Part shown: piece after piece, positions 55,646 to 64,000 of the stretch
Layout of the letters: the number at the start of each line of letters is the position of its first letter
How positions within the stretch are numbered: position 1 is the first letter of the stretch
NCBI RefSeq assembly: GCF_016859285.1
Contig: NC_053404.1
Span: 15,825,105-15,889,104 of the forward strand
Direction: 5' to 3'
Length of the DNA stretch: 64,000 nt
From: Xiphias gladius
Taxonomy: Eukaryota > Chordata > Actinopteri > Istiophoriformes > Xiphiidae
Notes under the pieces: generated by a model
Seen by the model: the letters and a program-made list of their open reading frames with translations, nothing else
The model's database searches: none
What the model was told of the DNA's origin: nothing
Program-made: the position numbers and the translations under genes

Positions 55646-57930
55646 TTATATTACGTCACTCTGTGTGCTTTGACGGGGCCAGTGTTGACAAAGACGCACA
55701 CTGCGCTGTTTACAGCATCTGCCTCTTAACAGCTGCTCTCTAAAACTGCGGGCCATATAGGGATAAGCTTTATAAACACCAAGAGCCAGAGATAGAGAGG
55801 GGAGAGGGAGGGTGGGGGCACGTGGGGATGGAGACTGAATGAGTATCGGCAAATGCAGCAGTGCTAGCATCACCATGACAACAGTGACGACAAAGCTGCC
55901 ATGGTGACAGTGGATTCGCTGGATCTGAGAGCGTGGATCAGGAAGTAGCGTGCAGAAAGAGGTCATGAGAGGTATTAACAATTTAGTGTCTCTTAGCAGT
56001 GGTGGAGACAAGTGGGGCCTCTAATTAGAACTTCTGCTGCTTGTAAGAGGGAAATGATGCTGCTTTCTGCCTCTGAATCAGTGCAGTCACTTTTTTTCTC
56101 TTCAAGTCTATCATATATTAAGCAGTTGTCTAAATACAAATTCCAATACTCCCCAATAATTTAAGACATTTTAAGTGTTTATTAATGCACAATATTTGTC
56201 AAAAATTATAATGCCTCCTGTGAAGTCATATTTTCTATTATTACAACTGTGTTTTACTATATTGTTTTGATTATCTGTTTATACAGCAGCCTCCACTTAT
56301 GGGTGCCCACAGGAGAAGTTAGTTGTTTACAAATACACTAACACATTTCTATTTACAGGACAACTACATTATATTGTTATATATTCTTTAGTACTTGAAT
56401 GAAAGCAAAGTGTTGCCACTAGTTTATTCAGTGCAAAATGAATTGTGTGTCCCCGTTAAATCTGCACACAGTGTCATTTCTGGATTCGTGCCTACAGTGC
56501 AAAAACATCTGGCCCATTCGCCTGTCATGCAGCGTTTTGAGAACTTTCACAGTGACCTCAGCTCAATCCCTCTTCCTGGGAATACCATTAAACTCATCAG
56601 TCCATCCACACATCTGTCTGGAAGTGCCAGCAGACTGCGCCTCACTTGCTGCGTGTGTGCATTTCATCGTACGTTCACTGTATGTAGTGATAGACTGCTG
56701 ATTAAAATGGCTGCTCTGTCCAACGCAGCACTGAAGGTTAAGAGGAATTTTTTTTTTTTTAATTGTTTTAACAACATTACAATTCTCTGGGAGTGCATGT
56801 TTGTCTATTTTGGAGGCATCTGTGTGTGGAGAAGCAGCTTCGTATTTTAGATGCATTCCCTCGGTATTGTCATTCACGTAGATGTTGTCATGACGACTCA
56901 GGAGGCAGGCCAGCGAGTCTACTTCTATTTTTCAGTAGAGTTTCAGATGACTATTTATAGGCACCGTTTCCCTCCACTGTCTGGGTGTTCTGACAAAGCA
57001 CACGTCAAATTCCTCTCCCCCCTTGGCAGTCCTTTGTTGCCAACTTTATTCTTTATATTTATGCATTATGTACATACACCTGTACACTGTTAAAAAAAAT
57101 TCTGTAGTGCTACCAGTGTAGCATATAAATGGAGTTTTTATAATTACAATTGTCAGGCAAAACCAAAGAAAGTGAGGGGAAGGGGTTGGTGGTTTTGTAA
57201 ACAGAGGGGCTTGGACTCCAATTTGGCTCAATTCAGATTTACTGTATCATGAATTCATACATGATATCTGTGAAAATATGAGATTAACGTCCTCGATTCT
57301 TTATTGAGCTTAAAGTTCAGGTGTTGGACCCTCTTAAACCATCAAACACCATCACTCTGCCTTAAATAGATCCTTTGCATTAGTCAGGCGAGTGAGAAAA
57401 TGGCAAAAATACTGAAAACTTAACCATCTTCCTCTGGTTAACAATTGATATAGTTTGAATTTGTTTTGCAAATGTGTCTTATCTTTTTTTAGTGAGGAAC
57501 ATACTAAAGAAATATCCTACAATGAACATTCTTGTATACTGTGAAATGGGTATTAAAGTGGGAGTTAAACAACATTCATTAGAAAAGAGATCAGACTTAA
57601 TAAAAGATGAACCTTCATGGAGTTTTGGTAGTACACCTACAGTAAGTTGCAATGTCATATCAAATTGCTTTTACACGAAACCAATGTGAACCAGTAAAAG
57701 TGCAGGAGAAAAGGGTGTTTCAGTGTTATAAAATGTTTCTGGACCCATACAAAGAGAACAGTACTGCATGTAAGAGAGGAAGTTACTGTAGAACTCGTTT
57801 GTCTTGTAAGGCATGACTAAGGTGCACCTCGAAGGAGGCATAAATATGTTAGAACCAAATGTCTAAAACCAGGGGAGGCAGAATTAAAAAAAAAAAACTA
57901 AGCAATAAATGATCAACATAAAATTAATGT
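55646..57930. other. intergenic between nsun6 and cacnb2, no gene
   Basis: Open frames of up to about 150 codons on either strand have no recognisable motif, and no splice-site-supported exon was found. Part may be the 3'UTR of cacnb2 or nsun6. Confidence 0.5.
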
Positions 57931-57934
57931 TGTA

Positions 57935-58291
57935 GTATGACACTTTGGGAAATACATTTACAAGCTTTGTTGCTGAAGATCGATACCACTCTAGGATCCA
58001 CTGCTACAGCCAGCAGCTGGTTAGCTTAAGTTAGCTGAAGTTAGCAAAAGTGAAGCCCTGCTGTAAAATCACAGCTCATCCTTTTTAGACTCTTTTTTTG
58101 TACAGACGAAACAAGTAAGTTATAAAGTGTCAATTAGTGAGCTTTAGAGGTGCTGGTAGGCTTTTTTTCCCTTACAGACAGAGTCAGACTAGCCGTTTCC
58201 CCTGTTTACAGACTAAGCTAAGCTAACAGGCTGCCAGATTTTGCTTCATTTTTACCCTACAAATATGAGTGGTATTGATCTTCTCATTTAA
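57935..58291. repeat. teleost 'cactttgggaaatacgctta' repeat
   Basis: cactttgggaaatacattta, then gaagatcgataccactctag, ctacagccagcagctggtta, gctttagaggtgctggtagg and aagctaagctaacaggctgc. These are landmarks of an interspersed repeat I recognise from many teleost genomes. It is non-coding and abuts the foldback MITE at 58,294. Confidence 0.6.
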
Positions 58292-58293
58292 AC

Positions 58294-58686
58294 TCGGTTG
58301 CCAGTTTATTAGGTACACCCAGCTAAAACTAATGCAGTTTAAAATGAATGATTCTGCAATAAGAGAGAGGTGTTGAATCAGCTGTATATACAGAGCATAT
58401 ACAGAGAGATGTTTCTGTTTTTTAGCCAGCTCTCAATGATATACATGAGCGGACAAAATAAGAGAAACACCTGTCAGTGTAACACAATGCAACCCAACAC
58501 CACCACAAACGGCTGCCTCCAAAATCCCAAGAGTTGAATCAACACCTCTTTAAAACAGCTTAAAAGAAAACAAAAAACTGAACATTATAACCTTCATGAA
58601 GGTAGGATTTATTGCAGGGCTGTTGTATTAGACTGCATTGGTTTTATTTATTTTTTTAATTAGTGTACTTCCCAAATTGCCAAACA
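58294..58686. mobile_element. foldback MITE, copy 2 (about 390 bp)
   Basis: The ends cggttgccagtttattaggt and aaattgccaaac are inverted. The interior shares ctaaaactaatgcagttt, gcctccaaaat, and attataaccttcatgaaggt plus aggatttattgcagggctgt with the copy at 26,828-27,296. It is non-coding, and its central arm is shorter than in copy 1. Confidence 0.7.
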
Positions 58687-59164
58687 ATTCTTTTAAAGAC
58701 CTTTGCAAATACAGCATCAAACTAACTTGGTTTATCAACTCTTGCAGTCAACCCTAGCAGTAGTCTGAAGGAACATATTATTCAAGTGGTAGCAAGCAAA
58801 AAAAACAATAATAATAAAAACAAAATAAAAAATGCTAATCACAGAAAGCACAACTCAGTACAGAAAAAAAATTCTGCTTTTGTGTCATGCTTTATCAAAC
58901 ACAGGTTTAAAATATGCATATTTGAGACTCATGCATATCCACACATAAACAACGTCTATGCATAGATACACACATACATATATTTATATATTTATATTTG
59001 TATCTATGTAATCAAAATCCTGCCATTGAAAAAGATGCAACAGCATTTACAAAGGAAGTGTACATAAATAGGATGCTGTGGTTCCAGGGTATAGCAGCAC
59101 AATGGGAGAACAGAATGGTCTTTAAGAGGAGAGTCCAAACGAGCTTCAGGAGGGATTTGGTCTG

Positions 59165-63503
<4,339 letters not shown>

Positions 63504-64000
63504 CTAAAGAAAAAAGGAGTGGGGGTTAATGCAGAGGTTATACTTTATTTTATTTTCTATTTTCTGGCCTTATCCTTACTGTCTTCTCCTACAGACTTAA
63601 AGTCTGGGGAATAAAAAAATATCCATTGTCTTTCAGTGGAACTGCATCCTAACTGTATGATCAACCATGTTAATGTATTAAAAAAATCTGTTGTCCTATG
63701 TTTGTATTTCTAAACTTTTCACTTCATTGGTTTTTGAACATCCTGCCAAGGACTGCAGCTGAAAACTGGCCAGCTGGCTAACGATGGCACATTTACAGAA
63801 ACGCTGTTTGTTATCCTCATAAATAAAGGAAATGAAATGAAATGCTTCAGGAACTATAATCAAATGTGTGGATAACTGTCTTTTTCCCTTACTTAAAAAA
63901 TTGTACTCCATCTTGCCTAAATATAAGGCACAGCTACCCCTCTGTATTTGGCATGCATATGCCCTACTGTGATATATATAAATATTGGAGAAACTGACTG

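Noticed and set aside
56395-56850. 151-codon + strand frame
   Set aside because: No family motif, no splice or promoter support, and a Phe-rich end over a T-run; probably chance.

Overview
The window is nuclear DNA of a ray-finned fish, probably a percomorph teleost. Genes are split by short GT-AG introns. The proteins match vertebrate families, and the intergenic DNA carries short inverted-repeat transposon families that recur across teleost genomes. No prokaryotic, organellar or viral gene content was recognised.

Layout, left to right. Bases 1-9,000 hold the last two coding exons and the 3'UTR of a plexin-domain-containing (TEM7 family) receptor on the + strand. Bases 9,200-11,720 hold promoter-like DNA and a candidate small two-exon gene behind an RFX-type X-box. 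Bases 11,850-19,200 lack a recognisable host gene. They contain a decayed Tc1-like transposon, a 355-bp MITE and a very recent 637-bp tandem duplication. Bases 19,215-21,584 (-) are a single-domain AIG1/GIMAP GTPase. Bases 22,429-25,447 (-) are chmp4c (ESCRT-III), back to back across about 560 bp with zfand1 (26,008-30,574, +). A tRNA-Arg(CCG) follows at 30,832-30,904 (-). maf1, the Pol III repressor, runs 31,620-38,290 (+) and ends tail to tail with arl5b (46,081 to about 38,370, -). nsun6 (tRNA m5C methyltransferase) occupies 49,080-55,585 (+). The 3' half of a CACNB2-type calcium-channel beta subunit lies at 59,165-63,503 (-) and runs off the right edge.

The order PLXDC-ARL5-NSUN6-CACNB resembles the human 10p12 block (and, without NSUN6, 17q12). 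CHMP4C-ZFAND1 corresponds to human 8q21, and MAF1 lies on human 8q24, so this interval joins conserved blocks that are separate in human. Functionally the genes are mostly unrelated housekeeping genes: membrane scission (chmp4c), stress-granule and proteasome handling (zfand1), Pol III control (maf1), Golgi trafficking (arl5b), tRNA C72 methylation (nsun6) and channel gating (cacnb2).

The added lengths of the reconstructed exons of chmp4c (232 aa), zfand1 (269 aa), maf1 (245 aa) and nsun6 (461 aa) are in frame and close to the human lengths as I remember them. arl5b is the exception: the in-frame fourth coding exon could not be found. All exon borders are read by eye from splice dinucleotides and remembered protein sequences. 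No alignment or database search was run.
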